A stretch of 64,000 bases of DNA from Glaciecola flavus (GTDB taxonomy: Bacteria > Pseudomonadota > Gammaproteobacteria > Enterobacterales > Alteromonadaceae), in NCBI RefSeq assembly GCF_042646125.1, contig NZ_JBHRSW010000014.1, positions 186,001 through 250,000 on the forward strand. The letters are read 5' to 3'. Below are positions 53,904 to 63,332 of the stretch, one piece after another. The notes under the pieces were generated by a model. The model was not told the origin of the DNA and did not search any database. It saw nothing but the letters and a program-made list of their open reading frames with translations. The translations under genes were made by a program, and so were the position numbers. Within the stretch, counting starts at the first letter, position 1, and every line of letters begins with the position of its first letter.

Positions 53904-54505
53904 AAAATCCACATGAGTTAATCGAAAAAAATGTAGGGCTGTTGACTATATTGATTTTAGTTGCGATTAGTTTTGGTGCCCTTGCTCAAATATTACCTCT
54001 GATGTTCCAACAGCAAGTCCTTGAACCTGTCAAAGGCTTACGCCCCTACACGGCTTTGGAAATGGAAGGGCGTGATATATACATTCGCGAAGGTTGTGTC
54101 GGATGTCACAGCCAAATGATTCGTCCGTTCCGCGCAGAGACAGAACGCTACGGTCACTATTCCGTTGCCGGTGAATCTGTGTGGGAGCGCCCGTTTTTAT
54201 GGGGCTCAAAACGCACGGGGCCAGATTTGGCTAGAGTTGGCGGAAGGTACAGTGATGAATGGCATCGCGTTCACCTTATCAACCCTCGTAATGTGGTGCC
54301 AGAATCTAATATGCCTGGATATCCATGGTTACAAGAAAACGTATTAGACGGAAAAGACATTGCCAAGAAGATGGAAGTCAATCGCATGCTTGGTATGCCC
54401 TATACCGATGAAGATATTGCCGGTGCCAAAGCCGCTGTACAAGGCAAGACCGAGATGGAAGCCTTGATCGCGTATCTTCAATCACTTGGCACCCATTTAA
54501 AATAA
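53900..54505 (+). CDS. ccoO: cbb3-type cytochrome c oxidase subunit II (mono-heme c)
   Basis: 201 residues, one N-terminal membrane anchor (LLTILILVAISFGALAQILP) and a periplasmic cytochrome c domain with CVGCHSQM as heme motif and conserved PDLARVGGRYSDEWHRVHL. It passes electrons from CcoP to CcoN. Overlaps ccoN by 4 nt and ccoQ by 1 nt. Confidence 0.97.
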   Translation: MKNPHELIEKNVGLLTILILVAISFGALAQILPLMFQQQVLEPVKGLRPYTALEMEGRDIYIREGCVGCHSQMIRPFRAETERYGHYSVAGESVWERPFLWGSKRTGPDLARVGGRYSDEWHRVHLINPRNVVPESNMPGYPWLQENVLDGKDIAKKMEVNRMLGMPYTDEDIAGAKAAVQGKTEMEALIAYLQSLGTHLK

Positions 54506-54678
54506 TGGACCAGGGAGTAATCGGCAGTATTTTTACTGTTATCGTTTTCGTAAGTTTCGTTGGCGTTGTGATTTGGGCATTCAGTAGTCGAAACAAAGAC
54601 AAGTTTGATGAAGCCGCTAATCTCGTTTTTGACGACGACAACGAAGAGGCAACTAACAAGAAAGACCAGGAGTCTTAA
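54505..54678 (+). CDS. ccoQ: cbb3-type cytochrome oxidase subunit CcoQ
   Basis: 57 residues, starting MDQGVIGSIFTVIVFVSFVG, one transmembrane helix, then a charged tail with many acidic residues. The ATG shares one base with the ccoO stop (TAATG). CcoQ stabilises the oxidase complex. The short frame is easily missed. Confidence 0.93.
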   Translation: MDQGVIGSIFTVIVFVSFVGVVIWAFSSRNKDKFDEAANLVFDDDNEEATNKKDQES

Positions 54679-54681
54679 GCC

Positions 54682-55632
54682 ATGAGTATGTTTTGGACAA
54701 TTTGGATCAGTGTAATTAGCCTAGGCACTATAGTCGGCTGTTACTTTCTGCTCCGCTGGACACTTGCAAATAAAACAGGTGTCGATGAAGGCGATGAAAT
54801 GGGACATGAGTTCGATGGCATCGTTGAATTAAATAATCAATTACCACGTTGGTGGACAATTTTGTTTTGGATAACCTTAGTTTGGGGAATTGGCTACTTA
54901 TTCGCCTACCCGAGCTTAGGTGGCTACAAAGGCCTATTAGGCTGGGAAAGTTCAAACCAAGGTGTACTATCACTTGAAGAGTCTGAAGCGGAATTGCGAA
55001 AAGATATCAACGATGGTGCGTGGAACGAATATGCGCTAGAAGTAAAACAGGCGGAGGATTTGTTCGACCCAATCTTTGAAGAATACGCAAAAGTACCTGT
55101 GGAAGAACTCACTAAAAATGATGAAGCGGTACAAGTTGGCAAGCGTTTATTTTTGCAAAACTGCGCCCAATGTCACGGCTCTGATGCACGTGGGCAGCGC
55201 GGTGGCTTCCCTAACCTAACAGACAATGATTGGCTGTATGGTGGCAGCGGCGCAAAAATTAAAGAGACCCTAATCAATGGACGGAACGGCTTAATGCCAG
55301 GTTGGTTGGACGCATTTGGTGAACAAGGCGTGTCTGAAGTTGTTGCCTATGTATTGAGTTTAAGCGGTAGAGATGTCGATACTAGTCTAGCTAATGCTGG
55401 AAAGTCCAGATTTGCTGCATGCGCCGCTTGTCATGGCATGGACGGCAAAGGAAACCAAGCACTGGGTGCACCTAATTTGACCGATAACATATGGTTGTAC
55501 GGTGGCACAGAGCGTGCAGTTACTGAGACTTTAAACTACGGTCGCAACGGCGTCATGCCGGCATTTAAAGACACATTGGGTGAAGACAAAATTCATGTTG
55601 TCGCCACTTATGTGTACAGTTTATCGAACTAG
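54682..55632 (+). CDS. ccoP: cbb3-type cytochrome c oxidase subunit III (di-heme c)
   Basis: 316 residues. Two N-terminal transmembrane helices and two cytochrome c domains with heme motifs CAQCHGS and CAACHGM, each followed by a Met-containing NGLMPG or GVMPAF ligand region. It is the electron entry of the oxidase. 3 nt after ccoQ. A strong terminator follows, so the assembly genes are a separate unit. Confidence 0.97.
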   Translation: MSMFWTIWISVISLGTIVGCYFLLRWTLANKTGVDEGDEMGHEFDGIVELNNQLPRWWTILFWITLVWGIGYLFAYPSLGGYKGLLGWESSNQGVLSLEESEAELRKDINDGAWNEYALEVKQAEDLFDPIFEEYAKVPVEELTKNDEAVQVGKRLFLQNCAQCHGSDARGQRGGFPNLTDNDWLYGGSGAKIKETLINGRNGLMPGWLDAFGEQGVSEVVAYVLSLSGRDVDTSLANAGKSRFAACAACHGMDGKGNQALGAPNLTDNIWLYGGTERAVTETLNYGRNGVMPAFKDTLGEDKIHVVATYVYSLSN

Positions 55633-55686
55633 TGTCGTTGTAGCTCATCGATAAAAGTGCGGTAAATGTGCAATAAAATTCGTAGT

Positions 55687-55715
55687 AAAAAGGCCTCGTT
55701 TTGCGAGGCTTTTTT
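55687..55715 (+). terminator. Terminator of ccoNOQP
   Basis: AAAAAGGCCTCG-TTTTG-CGAGGCTTTTTT: stem of GCCTCG/CGAGGC with flanking A and T tracts, 55 nt after ccoP. Bidirectional form. Confidence 0.88.
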
Positions 55716-55754
55716 GTGTAGATTCAAAGCTTTAATAAGTAAATAGAGAGGCCT

Positions 55755-56246
55755 ATGCAACAAACAGATGTCACGCCTTGGTATAAGCAGTTTTGGCCTT
55801 GGTTTTTGATTGCTATTCCCTTGTCTTCTATCATAGTTGGTAGCATCGTTTTGCGATTTGCAACAGATGGCACAAATACCTTGGTTGTGGATGATTACTA
55901 TAAGGAAGGCAAATCTATCAATGCGCGTCTAGATAAAATTGAAAAAGCCCAAGCCTTAGCCATCAGCACTGAACTGAGTTTCGAGAATTCGTCTGTTGTT
56001 GTTACATTTTTGTCAGGTCAACCTGATGATGGTACAGCTTTAAAACTCAATTTTTATCACGTTACCCAAGCACATCGTGATGTTGAATTACTGCTTACAC
56101 GCGATGCGCAGGGGAATTATCGCGCTTCAGTAGATTTTAATATTGAGGGGAAGTGGCGTATTCGCTTAATGCCAATCGACGAGAGCTGGAAATTGCAAAA
56201 GAAGCTTCGTTTACCGCAAGCGTCACCTATTAAAATGATCCCCTAG
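55755..56246 (+). CDS. ccoH: FixH/CcoH family cbb3 assembly protein
   Basis: 163 residues with one transmembrane helix (WFLIAIPLSSIIVGSIVL) and a periplasmic beta domain. DDYYKEGKSINARLDKIEKA is the FixH hallmark. It helps to assemble the cbb3 oxidase. First gene of the assembly unit; ccoG, which often stands before it, is absent here. Confidence 0.9.
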   Translation: MQQTDVTPWYKQFWPWFLIAIPLSSIIVGSIVLRFATDGTNTLVVDDYYKEGKSINARLDKIEKAQALAISTELSFENSSVVVTFLSGQPDDGTALKLNFYHVTQAHRDVELLLTRDAQGNYRASVDFNIEGKWRIRLMPIDESWKLQKKLRLPQASPIKMIP

Positions 56247-56315
56247 ACGGCTTTCCGTGTTGCATAAGAAAAGGAATAACACGTTCAAACAATGAGTACG
56301 CATTTAATATAGAAC

Positions 56316-58802
56316 ATGAGCATTATTGTACCTGAAAACGCTTGCTACCATTGCGGTCTACCTAATACAGAAGGCAATAAATACCTAGTCAAGATAAAGC
56401 AAGTAGACTATCCAATGTGTTGCCCTGGTTGTTATGCGGTAGCGAGTGCAATCGTCGACAATGGACTAGAGAGCTATTATGAATTTCGTACTGAATTAGC
56501 GGAACGTGGTGATGCCGCGCTTGATGCTACCATGGCAAAGCTAGCAGTATACGACGAACCTGAGCTACAAGAAGAATTTGTATTTGATCAAGGTAAACAT
56601 AAACAAATTCAATTGACTATTGAGGGTATTAGTTGCGCAGCCTGTGCTTGGCTGATTGAAAAGCAGTTAGCCAAACTTTCAGGCATCAAACAAATTGCAG
56701 TGAATGTCGCTGCTCGTCGAGCTATGGTAACGTGGGACGATAAAATTGTTCAGCTATCAGGCGTCCTAAAACGTCTAAAACAAATTGGTTATGATGGGCT
56801 ACCTTTTCAGCCCGATGATCACGAAGCTTCATACAAAAAAGAACAAAAATCTTACCTTAAAAAGCTAGGGCTTGCGGGGATCATGACCATGCAAGTCATG
56901 ATGTTAGCGTTTGGGCAATATTTTGATGTATTTGGTAATCTTGAAGCAGATACCATTGGCTATTTTAATGCGGTTAGCTTACTACTGACAACACCCGTTG
57001 TACTGTATTCCGGTAGCGTGTTTTATTTGAGTGCGATAAAGGCGTTTCAAGCTTACACAGTTAATATGGACGTGCCTATCAGTGTTGCGATACTCGCTAC
57101 TTACATCGCTGGCTTGTTGGCAGTGAATAGTGAAGGCGGCGAAGTATATTTTGAATCCATATGTATGTTTGTTTTCTTTCTGTTGGTCAGCCGATTTTTA
57201 GAGCATCGATCGCGACATAAAGCAGCTGAATTGTCTTCTAATATGCTAAAACTGATCCCCGTCACCGCATCAAAGTGGCAAGAAGGCGCATGGCATTCTG
57301 TACTTGCAAAACAACTACGAGTAGATGACAAAGTCATGGTAAAAGCGGGAGAATCGATTCCGATAGACGGTACTATTGTCGAAGGGCAAACAACGATAAA
57401 CGAGTCTATGTTGACCGGTGAATTTGCGCCGGTGTTAAAAACAGTTGGGGATCCTGTATATGCAGGTACAATTAATCAAGAAGGGACAATCAGCCTAGCG
57501 GTTTCAAAAAGCATTAAATACGCAGTGATGAACCAGATACTGCGTTTACAGGAAGTTGCCCTTTCGAGTAAACCTAAAGTGGCACAAATTGCTGATCAAT
57601 TTTCGCGTTATTTTGTGTTGGCAGTGCTACTGATTAGTGGTTTGAGTTATGCGTACTGGCATCACCAAGGTAATCCAGATGCATTTTGGATTACGATATC
57701 CATTTTGGTAGCAACCTGCCCTTGTGCACTTGGCCTCGCAACACCCTCAGCGCTTACCTGTGCGATGGCACATTTAAACAAAAAAGGCATTTTATTAAAG
57801 CGTGCAGATGCGCTGGAACAAATTACCCTAGCCAGCGATATTGTATTCGACAAAACAGGCACACTAACGCTTGGCGAGTTTTCAATACAAAAGATGCATG
57901 TGAATCAAGCACAAATCACATCATGTCAGTTGTTCAAAGCTTTGTATGCAGGCAAGCTAAAAACACTTGAGGATCAAAAACAGGCTGTACTCAATGTAGC
58001 CGCTAATATTGAACAATATTCAGAACACCCAATAGCGAAAGCCTTTTCGCTCGAACAAACACTTAGCTTAAATGTAAGTGCAGTCAATATTGTGATTGGT
58101 AAAGGCATTAGTGCACAAATTGACGGCTTTGAATGCCATATCGGGTCAAAGGCGTTGATTGCTGAGGTTTTGGTTAAAAATAGCAGTAGGAGCAACACTC
58201 AGCTTGATACAAACTTTACGCTCAGTGACGCCAATGTCTACATGCTTGTTGACGGCGTGTTGATTGCTGAATTTTGTCTCAGTGATACACATCAGCCCGA
58301 AGCCGCTCAGCTTATTAAACAATTGAGTCAATACAAACTATCAATACTCAGCGGTGATGAGCAAGCTAATGTCGAGAAAGTGGCGGATGAATTAGGGGTT
58401 AAATACGCCTATGGTAATAACACGCCAGAACAAAAACTTCAGTTTGTGAAAGACGCACAGGCTGCTGGTCGCTCCCTCATTATGCTCGGTGATGGCATTA
58501 ATGATGCTCCTGTGCTTGCCGCTGCCGACGTTTCAGTTGCCGTTGGCAAGGCCTCAGATTTAGCGAAAAACGCCGCTGACCTTGTCCTGCTGGGCTTTCG
58601 CTTGAATGCGTTGCATGATTTACTCAATATGGCCAAGCGCACTAAAGCAAAAATAAAACAAAACATTGGCTGGGCGCTGACTTATAATTTTATTGTATTA
58701 CCGTTTGCCATCAGTGGTATGTTAAGCCCGTGGCAAGCTGCTTTAGGTATGTCAGTGAGTTCGATCATTGTCGTGTATAATTCTACTCGTCTAATGAAGT
58801 AG
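56316..58802 (+). CDS. ccoI: Copper-translocating P1B-type ATPase for cbb3 assembly
   Basis: 828 residues. The N-terminus has cysteine clusters typical of FixI/CcoI (CYHCGLP and CCPGCYAV), then a metal-binding domain (GISCAACAWLIEKQL). Transmembrane CPC (ATCPCALGLATPSAL), actuator (LTGEFAPVL), phosphorylation site DKTGTLTLGEF and the hinge GDGINDAPVLAAAD are intact. It delivers copper across the inner membrane for the CuB centre of cbb3 oxidase. Confidence 0.96.
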   Translation: MSIIVPENACYHCGLPNTEGNKYLVKIKQVDYPMCCPGCYAVASAIVDNGLESYYEFRTELAERGDAALDATMAKLAVYDEPELQEEFVFDQGKHKQIQLTIEGISCAACAWLIEKQLAKLSGIKQIAVNVAARRAMVTWDDKIVQLSGVLKRLKQIGYDGLPFQPDDHEASYKKEQKSYLKKLGLAGIMTMQVMMLAFGQYFDVFGNLEADTIGYFNAVSLLLTTPVVLYSGSVFYLSAIKAFQAYTVNMDVPISVAILATYIAGLLAVNSEGGEVYFESICMFVFFLLVSRFLEHRSRHKAAELSSNMLKLIPVTASKWQEGAWHSVLAKQLRVDDKVMVKAGESIPIDGTIVEGQTTINESMLTGEFAPVLKTVGDPVYAGTINQEGTISLAVSKSIKYAVMNQILRLQEVALSSKPKVAQIADQFSRYFVLAVLLISGLSYAYWHHQGNPDAFWITISILVATCPCALGLATPSALTCAMAHLNKKGILLKRADALEQITLASDIVFDKTGTLTLGEFSIQKMHVNQAQITSCQLFKALYAGKLKTLEDQKQAVLNVAANIEQYSEHPIAKAFSLEQTLSLNVSAVNIVIGKGISAQIDGFECHIGSKALIAEVLVKNSSRSNTQLDTNFTLSDANVYMLVDGVLIAEFCLSDTHQPEAAQLIKQLSQYKLSILSGDEQANVEKVADELGVKYAYGNNTPEQKLQFVKDAQAAGRSLIMLGDGINDAPVLAAADVSVAVGKASDLAKNAADLVLLGFRLNALHDLLNMAKRTKAKIKQNIGWALTYNFIVLPFAISGMLSPWQAALGMSVSSIIVVYNSTRLMK

Positions 58803-58905
58803 AGTGCGGTTCAGCATCAACCCTTAAATGGAATTTAGCGATATTGAGTGTTGAACTGTGCAAAGTTGTGTAGTTCTGATAAATCGATCCTAAGAGAGAA
58901 ATCGA

Positions 58906-59142
58906 ATGAGTATAATTTATGTGCTTATCCCCCTAGCAGTCATCATTGTATGCATTGGCGTAGCAGTGTTTTTTTGGGCTGTGCGTAACAATCAATTCGA
59001 TGATTTAGAGCGACAAGGTTATAGCATTTTGTTTGACGACGACATTGAGCAGGGTGAGCAGCAACAAAACAATGAAAACCTAAGGTTGAGTGAGGATAAA
59101 CCCTCTCGAACATCTCATCCGAGCGATCATGCAGGAAATTAA
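58906..59142 (+). CDS. ccoS: cbb3 oxidase maturation protein CcoS
   Basis: 78 residues, one N-terminal transmembrane helix followed by AVRNNQFDDLERQGYSILFD, the CcoS signature (NGQFDDLE...P-ILFDD). Needed for cofactor insertion. Its end overlaps the next gene by 14 nt. Confidence 0.93.
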   Translation: MSIIYVLIPLAVIIVCIGVAVFFWAVRNNQFDDLERQGYSILFDDDIEQGEQQQNNENLRLSEDKPSRTSHPSDHAGN

Positions 59143-59779
59143 CCTGCTCGCTGCCTTTTTTATTGGTATTGCTGGCAGCGTTCATTGTGTAGGTATGTGT
59201 GGGGGGCTTGTAACCGCCTTTACTTTTGGCATGCCAGTTAACGCAAATAAACAGCTATTTACCCTTGCATACAATTGCGGTCGCATTTTATCCTATACCT
59301 TGGTTGGCACTTTCACTGGTTATCTTGGTAGTATCGTCAGTTCAGCCAATCACACTGATTTTCCCATACTCGAATACATTAGCATTGGCTTTTTAATCTT
59401 GCTCGCGTTGTATATTAGTGATCTGTGGAAGGGCTTGTCTTACCTCGAACGCCTAGGCGGCTTACTATGGAGGCGAGTACAGCCATTGAGTAAGCGATTT
59501 ATACCAATCAAAAACACTAAGCACGCCTTTGTATACGGCATGATTTGGGGCTACCTCCCCTGTGGTCTTGTATACTCTGCGCTTACGTGGAGTCTGGCTT
59601 CAGGGAGTGCCGTTAACGGTGCGCTGCTCATGCTAGCTTTTGGTTTAGGTACCCTACCCGCACTGCTGTTAATTAGTTTTGGTGCTAAGCAACTTGTCCC
59701 CTTACTTCAACACAAAGTATCGCGATATGTTCTCGCATTGACGCTTTTTTCAAGTGCAGTTTTTTTGCTTTTTCGCTAA
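59129..59779 (+). CDS. TauE/SafE-like (DsbD/CcdA-fold) membrane protein of the cco cluster
   Basis: 216 residues from the ATG at 59129 (MQEINLLAAFFIGIAGSVHC). Six transmembrane helices with two signature motifs: GSVHCVGMCGGLVTAF with its paired cysteines, and GYLPCGLVYSALTW with another. This heavy-metal transport or CcoS-linked family accompanies cco genes in many Proteobacteria and is thought to act in copper or thiol handling. Overlap with ccoS implies co-translation. Confidence 0.88.
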   Translation: MQEINLLAAFFIGIAGSVHCVGMCGGLVTAFTFGMPVNANKQLFTLAYNCGRILSYTLVGTFTGYLGSIVSSANHTDFPILEYISIGFLILLALYISDLWKGLSYLERLGGLLWRRVQPLSKRFIPIKNTKHAFVYGMIWGYLPCGLVYSALTWSLASGSAVNGALLMLAFGLGTLPALLLISFGAKQLVPLLQHKVSRYVLALTLFSSAVFLLFR

Positions 59780-59840
59780 TTAACGAGTAAATTGTTTCGA
59801 ATAGTCACTAGCACAATTGCTTCATCCCTGAGAGCTTGGT

Positions 59841-60566
59841 ATGTCCAATAAATCCAGTCTATCCATTCATTGTCAAAGTTGTAGTTTTAGTCATCTTTGT
59901 TTACCCGTTTCGCTTAACAAAACAGAGATGGCGTCTTTAGATGAAATTATTGAACGTAAAAAACCGCTGCATAAAAATGATAAGCTAATAAGCAGTGGTG
60001 ATGCTTTTCAAAGTCTTTTTGCGGTTCGCTCGGGATCTTTTAAATCTTATATCAGTGATAAAGATGGTGTTGAGCAGATCATAGGCTTTCATTTTCCAGG
60101 CGATATTATTGGTTTTGATGCACTTAAAAACGAAATTCACGAGAGTTACACCCAAGCTCTAGAGACTGCAATGGTTTGTGAGTTACCGTATGAAACGCTT
60201 GATGATATGTCGATGAAGTATCCACAATTGCGAAAGCAAATAATGCGCTTTATGAGCGCAGAGATTAAGCATGATCATGATCTTATGATGTTGCTAAGCA
60301 AGCGTAGCGCAGAAGAAAAGCTCCTATATTTTATCTCACATTTGTCTCAACGCTTTGATGAACGAGGCTTTTCGGCCAAGCAATTCAATTTGTCTATGAC
60401 GCGCAATGAAATAGGCAATTACTTAGGTTTAACCGTTGAAACGGTTAGCCGTTTACTCACCAAGTTTCAAAAAGATGCGTTAATAAAAGTAGATGGTAAA
60501 CTGATCACGATAATCGATCCTCAAGCAATCAGCGATCGTTTACCGGATACTAGCGTCGCGGTCTAA
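59841..60566 (+). CDS. fnr: FNR-family oxygen-responsive transcription regulator
   Basis: 241 residues. Iron-sulfur ligands: C11, C14 and C20 (HCQSCSFSHLC) and one more in ETAMVCELPYE, the FNR pattern for an O2-labile [4Fe-4S] cluster. cNMP-binding-like beta domain (FHFPGDIIGFDA) and HTH with recognition helix TVETVSRLL, keeping the E-x-x-S-R contacts of FNR. It should recognise TTGAT-N4-ATCAA sites such as that at 52014-52027. Downstream of the cco assembly genes, as EtrA is in Shewanella. Confidence 0.95.
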   Translation: MSNKSSLSIHCQSCSFSHLCLPVSLNKTEMASLDEIIERKKPLHKNDKLISSGDAFQSLFAVRSGSFKSYISDKDGVEQIIGFHFPGDIIGFDALKNEIHESYTQALETAMVCELPYETLDDMSMKYPQLRKQIMRFMSAEIKHDHDLMMLLSKRSAEEKLLYFISHLSQRFDERGFSAKQFNLSMTRNEIGNYLGLTVETVSRLLTKFQKDALIKVDGKLITIIDPQAISDRLPDTSVAV

Positions 60567-60582
60567 TAGGGCGCTGGAAAAC

Positions 60583-60724
60583 AACAATACAGCAGCCGAT
60601 TGAATATCCTTCACAACCCTTGCAAAATTTATTTTTCACGGATGAAAAACCAAAGCGTATATGGATATACTCGCAGCGATTTTGCAAGGGTTGTGAAGGA
60701 TATTCAATCGGCTGCTGTATTGTT
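60583..60724. repeat. Long hairpin element, copy C (private 46-bp arms, shared core)
   Basis: Left arm 60583-60628 and right arm 60679-60724 are perfect reverse complements over 46 of 46 bases. The core 60629-60678 is nearly identical to that of copy A (4844-4905): TTATTTTTCA-CGGATGAAAAA, then CAAAGCGTATATGGATATAC and TCGCAGCG. The arm sequence is unrelated to that of copies A and B. It lies between fnr and ttcA, about 100 nt before ttcA. It contains no gene. Confidence 0.92.
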
Positions 60725-60826
60725 TGCATGATTCCCCCGTTAGCGATTGTAATAATTTTAGCAAGCCTAAAAAAAAACCAAAAGTTATTGTATACTTCAG
60801 GCGTTTTTTCGTAAGTATCAAGATAT

Positions 60827-61747
60827 ATGTCTGTAAATATTAAAAACTCTAGCAGTTTCAACAAACTGCAAAAGCGTATTCGCCGTGAAGCAGGTAAAGC
60901 TGTAATTGATTTCAATATGATCGAAGAAGGCGATCACATTATGGTATGCCTGTCGGGGGGTAAAGACAGCTATGCCATGCTGGATACCTTGTTATACCTC
61001 CAAAAAGTCGCACCCATTTCGTTCACGCTCGTCGCCGTAAACCTCGATCAAAAACAGCCCGGTTTTCCAGAAGAAGTATTACCCAATTATTTGCAAGGCT
61101 TAGGAATCGATTACAAAATTGTAGAAGAAGATACTTACACTATCGTAAAAGACAAGATCCCTGAGGGTAAGACAACTTGCTCACTGTGTTCGCGTTTAAG
61201 GCGCGGTATTTTATATCGCGTTGCGCAGGAGTTGGGAGCAACGAAGATCGCACTCGGGCATCATCGCGATGATATCTTAGAAACACTATTTTTAAATATG
61301 TTCTACGGTGGAAAACTAAAATCAATGCCACCTAAACTGGTAAGCGATGATGGCAGCAATATAGTGATTCGTCCTCTCGCCTACTGTAAAGAAAGCGATA
61401 TAGAAAAATACGCTCGACATATGGCCTTCCCTATCATTCCGTGTAACTTGTGTGGTTCTCAAGAAAACCTCCAGCGGAAAAATATTAAACTGATGCTACA
61501 AGACTGGCAAAAGCGTTTTCCGGGTCGTATAGAATCTATGTTTACTGCGCTTCAAAATATCGCGCCCTCGCATTTACTTGATAAAAGTTTGTACGACTTT
61601 TCAGATCTAAGAACAAAAGAAGGTGGAGAAAGTCAGGGCGACACGGCATTTGATCCGATAGACATCCCCCTATCTTTTAACAACGAGCAGCAAGGCATTG
61701 AAGACATGGAAAGTCAGGAAAGTATTGCTATTGTCGAGCTGAAATAA
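60827..61747 (+). CDS. ttcA: tRNA 2-thiocytidine synthetase TtcA
   Basis: 306 residues. It makes 2-thiocytidine at position 32 of some tRNAs using ATP and an iron-sulfur cluster. PP-loop SGGKDSYAMLDTLLY, the cluster cysteines CSLCSRLRRGIL and a further CNLCGSQ, and LGHHRDDILETLFLNMFYGG are present. Length as in E. coli (311). The long hairpin element C lies in its leader. Confidence 0.95.
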   Translation: MSVNIKNSSSFNKLQKRIRREAGKAVIDFNMIEEGDHIMVCLSGGKDSYAMLDTLLYLQKVAPISFTLVAVNLDQKQPGFPEEVLPNYLQGLGIDYKIVEEDTYTIVKDKIPEGKTTCSLCSRLRRGILYRVAQELGATKIALGHHRDDILETLFLNMFYGGKLKSMPPKLVSDDGSNIVIRPLAYCKESDIEKYARHMAFPIIPCNLCGSQENLQRKNIKLMLQDWQKRFPGRIESMFTALQNIAPSHLLDKSLYDFSDLRTKEGGESQGDTAFDPIDIPLSFNNEQQGIEDMESQESIAIVELK

Positions 61748-61760
61748 TAAGGAAAGTATA

Positions 61761-62678
61761 GTGAAAATTGGACTCGCATTGGGCGCAGGGGCAGCAAGAG
61801 GATGGGCGCATATCGGTATCATAAAGGCACTCGAGAAAGTAGGTGTTAAGGTTGATGTGGTAGCGGGCTGTTCAATTGGTGCGTATGTTGGCGCCGCTTA
61901 CGCTAGCGGAAAACTAGAAGAACTTGAAGAATGGGCTTTCACGCTGACTGAATGGCAAGTATTTGGTTTACTTGGCATCGGGTTTCGACGCGGAGGTTTA
62001 GCCACTGGCTTAAGAGTATTCGAAAAACATCGCAATGAGTTTTGCGCGCCCTCTTTTGAAACAATGAACAAACCCTTTGCGGCGGTAGCAACCGATCTAT
62101 ACTCAGGAAAAGAGGTTGTATTTGATCGAGGGGATGTTAGTAACGCAATTCAAGCCTCATGTGCAATTCCCGCCTTATTTACACCAATTGAAAACAATGG
62201 TCGATGGCTGGTTGATGGTGCCGTCGTTAATCCTGTTCCCGTTAACCAATGTCGGCAATTAGGGGCTGATTTTGTGATTGCAGTCAATCTCTCGGCTGAT
62301 TTTCGTCCGCAACTCATGCAAAAATGTGAGCCTGAGCACAAGCGCATCCAGGAAAAAACAGATGAATTCATGGAAAAAGGCAGCCCAGGATTTATGAAGC
62401 AATGGTTTTCCCCTGCGCCAAAAGGCAACAAGAAAAATACGCCGCCGGGTATCATGAGTGTCATGAGTTCGTCTTTGGAGATTCTACAAGCTAGAGTGAC
62501 ACGTTCAAGGTTGGCAGGTGATCCACCTGACTTACTAATAGAGCCACAACTCCGTGACGTTGGTCTATTGGAGTTTCATCGTGCACAAGAGCTTGCACAC
62601 CAGGGAAAAGCGGCAGTTGAACGCCTTGCTAAACAAATTGAGTATCAACTAGACTTGCAGAATAGAAAAGACTGTTAA
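61761..62678 (+). CDS. rssA: Patatin-like phospholipase RssA
   Basis: 305 residues, GTG start preceded by AAGGAAAG. Patatin family: oxyanion loop GLALGAGAARGWAHIG, nucleophile GCSIGAYVG (G-x-S-x-G) and catalytic Asp in DGAVVNPVPV. Predicted serine lipid acyl hydrolase. 13 nt after ttcA, so probably cotranscribed. Convergent with the DUF2987 gene, 3 nt apart. Confidence 0.92.
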   Translation: MKIGLALGAGAARGWAHIGIIKALEKVGVKVDVVAGCSIGAYVGAAYASGKLEELEEWAFTLTEWQVFGLLGIGFRRGGLATGLRVFEKHRNEFCAPSFETMNKPFAAVATDLYSGKEVVFDRGDVSNAIQASCAIPALFTPIENNGRWLVDGAVVNPVPVNQCRQLGADFVIAVNLSADFRPQLMQKCEPEHKRIQEKTDEFMEKGSPGFMKQWFSPAPKGNKKNTPPGIMSVMSSSLEILQARVTRSRLAGDPPDLLIEPQLRDVGLLEFHRAQELAHQGKAAVERLAKQIEYQLDLQNRKDC

Positions 62679-62681
62679 GGC

Positions 62682-63332
62682 TTATTTTGATGTTATTGCG
62701 GTTATGCGTAATGGAGTGCTTGGCAAGTTTAGTGTAGGCAAATTATCAAATTGCTTTTTGTCTACCGTAAGCTCTCCATTCACAATCACGAATGCGCTAT
62801 TTTCTAATTGTTGGTTAAGACCGTTCTCAAAATAAAACCGCAAACCAACCACTGAGGGCATCATAAAAGACAATAAGCCTCCCATATCATCAAAAAAAGC
62901 ATGGTATTGGTCAAACAAATAGCGTAGTTCTTTTGGCGTGTAGCTTGTTTTTAAGTAGTTTTCTTTGGTTTCAAGTTGAACAGACATGTCGCATAAATTG
63001 GCCTTGTCTTGTAAATCTAATACGACCCTTGCATCGGCGAGGCGCAGTGCTTTTTCACTGGGCACAGTAAAACGATGTTCGTCACTGAGCGCCAATGGAA
63101 TCTGTTTTTTATCAGTACTTATTACTGCAGACGCTATGTCACAGAGTCGATTCTCATGTATATGCTTAAATCCAAATGCAAACTGTAGCGCTTCGGTCTC
63201 CTCATTATTCAGTTTTCTTACATGGCTGTAAAAGCGTTTATATTCAACTGAGATTTCTTCTGCACTGACGAGCGCTATTGGGCATGAGAGCGCAAATCCA
63301 CTTGCGATACCAAAAATAAAATTGCGCTTCAT
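62682..63332 (-). CDS. DUF2987 exported protein
   Basis: 216 residues with a signal peptide (about 1-24, ending VSAEE). Motifs YSHVRKLNNEETEALQFAFG and YTPKELRYLFDQYHAFFDDM fit the DUF2987 family of Alteromonadales/Vibrionales. No catalytic motif. Its start overlaps the stop of the Bax-like gene by ATGA, so the two are translationally coupled. Function unknown. Confidence 0.82.
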   Translation of the reverse strand: MKRNFIFGIASGFALSCPIALVSAEEISVEYKRFYSHVRKLNNEETEALQFAFGFKHIHENRLCDIASAVISTDKKQIPLALSDEHRFTVPSEKALRLADARVVLDLQDKANLCDMSVQLETKENYLKTSYTPKELRYLFDQYHAFFDDMGGLLSFMMPSVVGLRFYFENGLNQQLENSAFVIVNGELTVDKKQFDNLPTLNLPSTPLRITAITSK

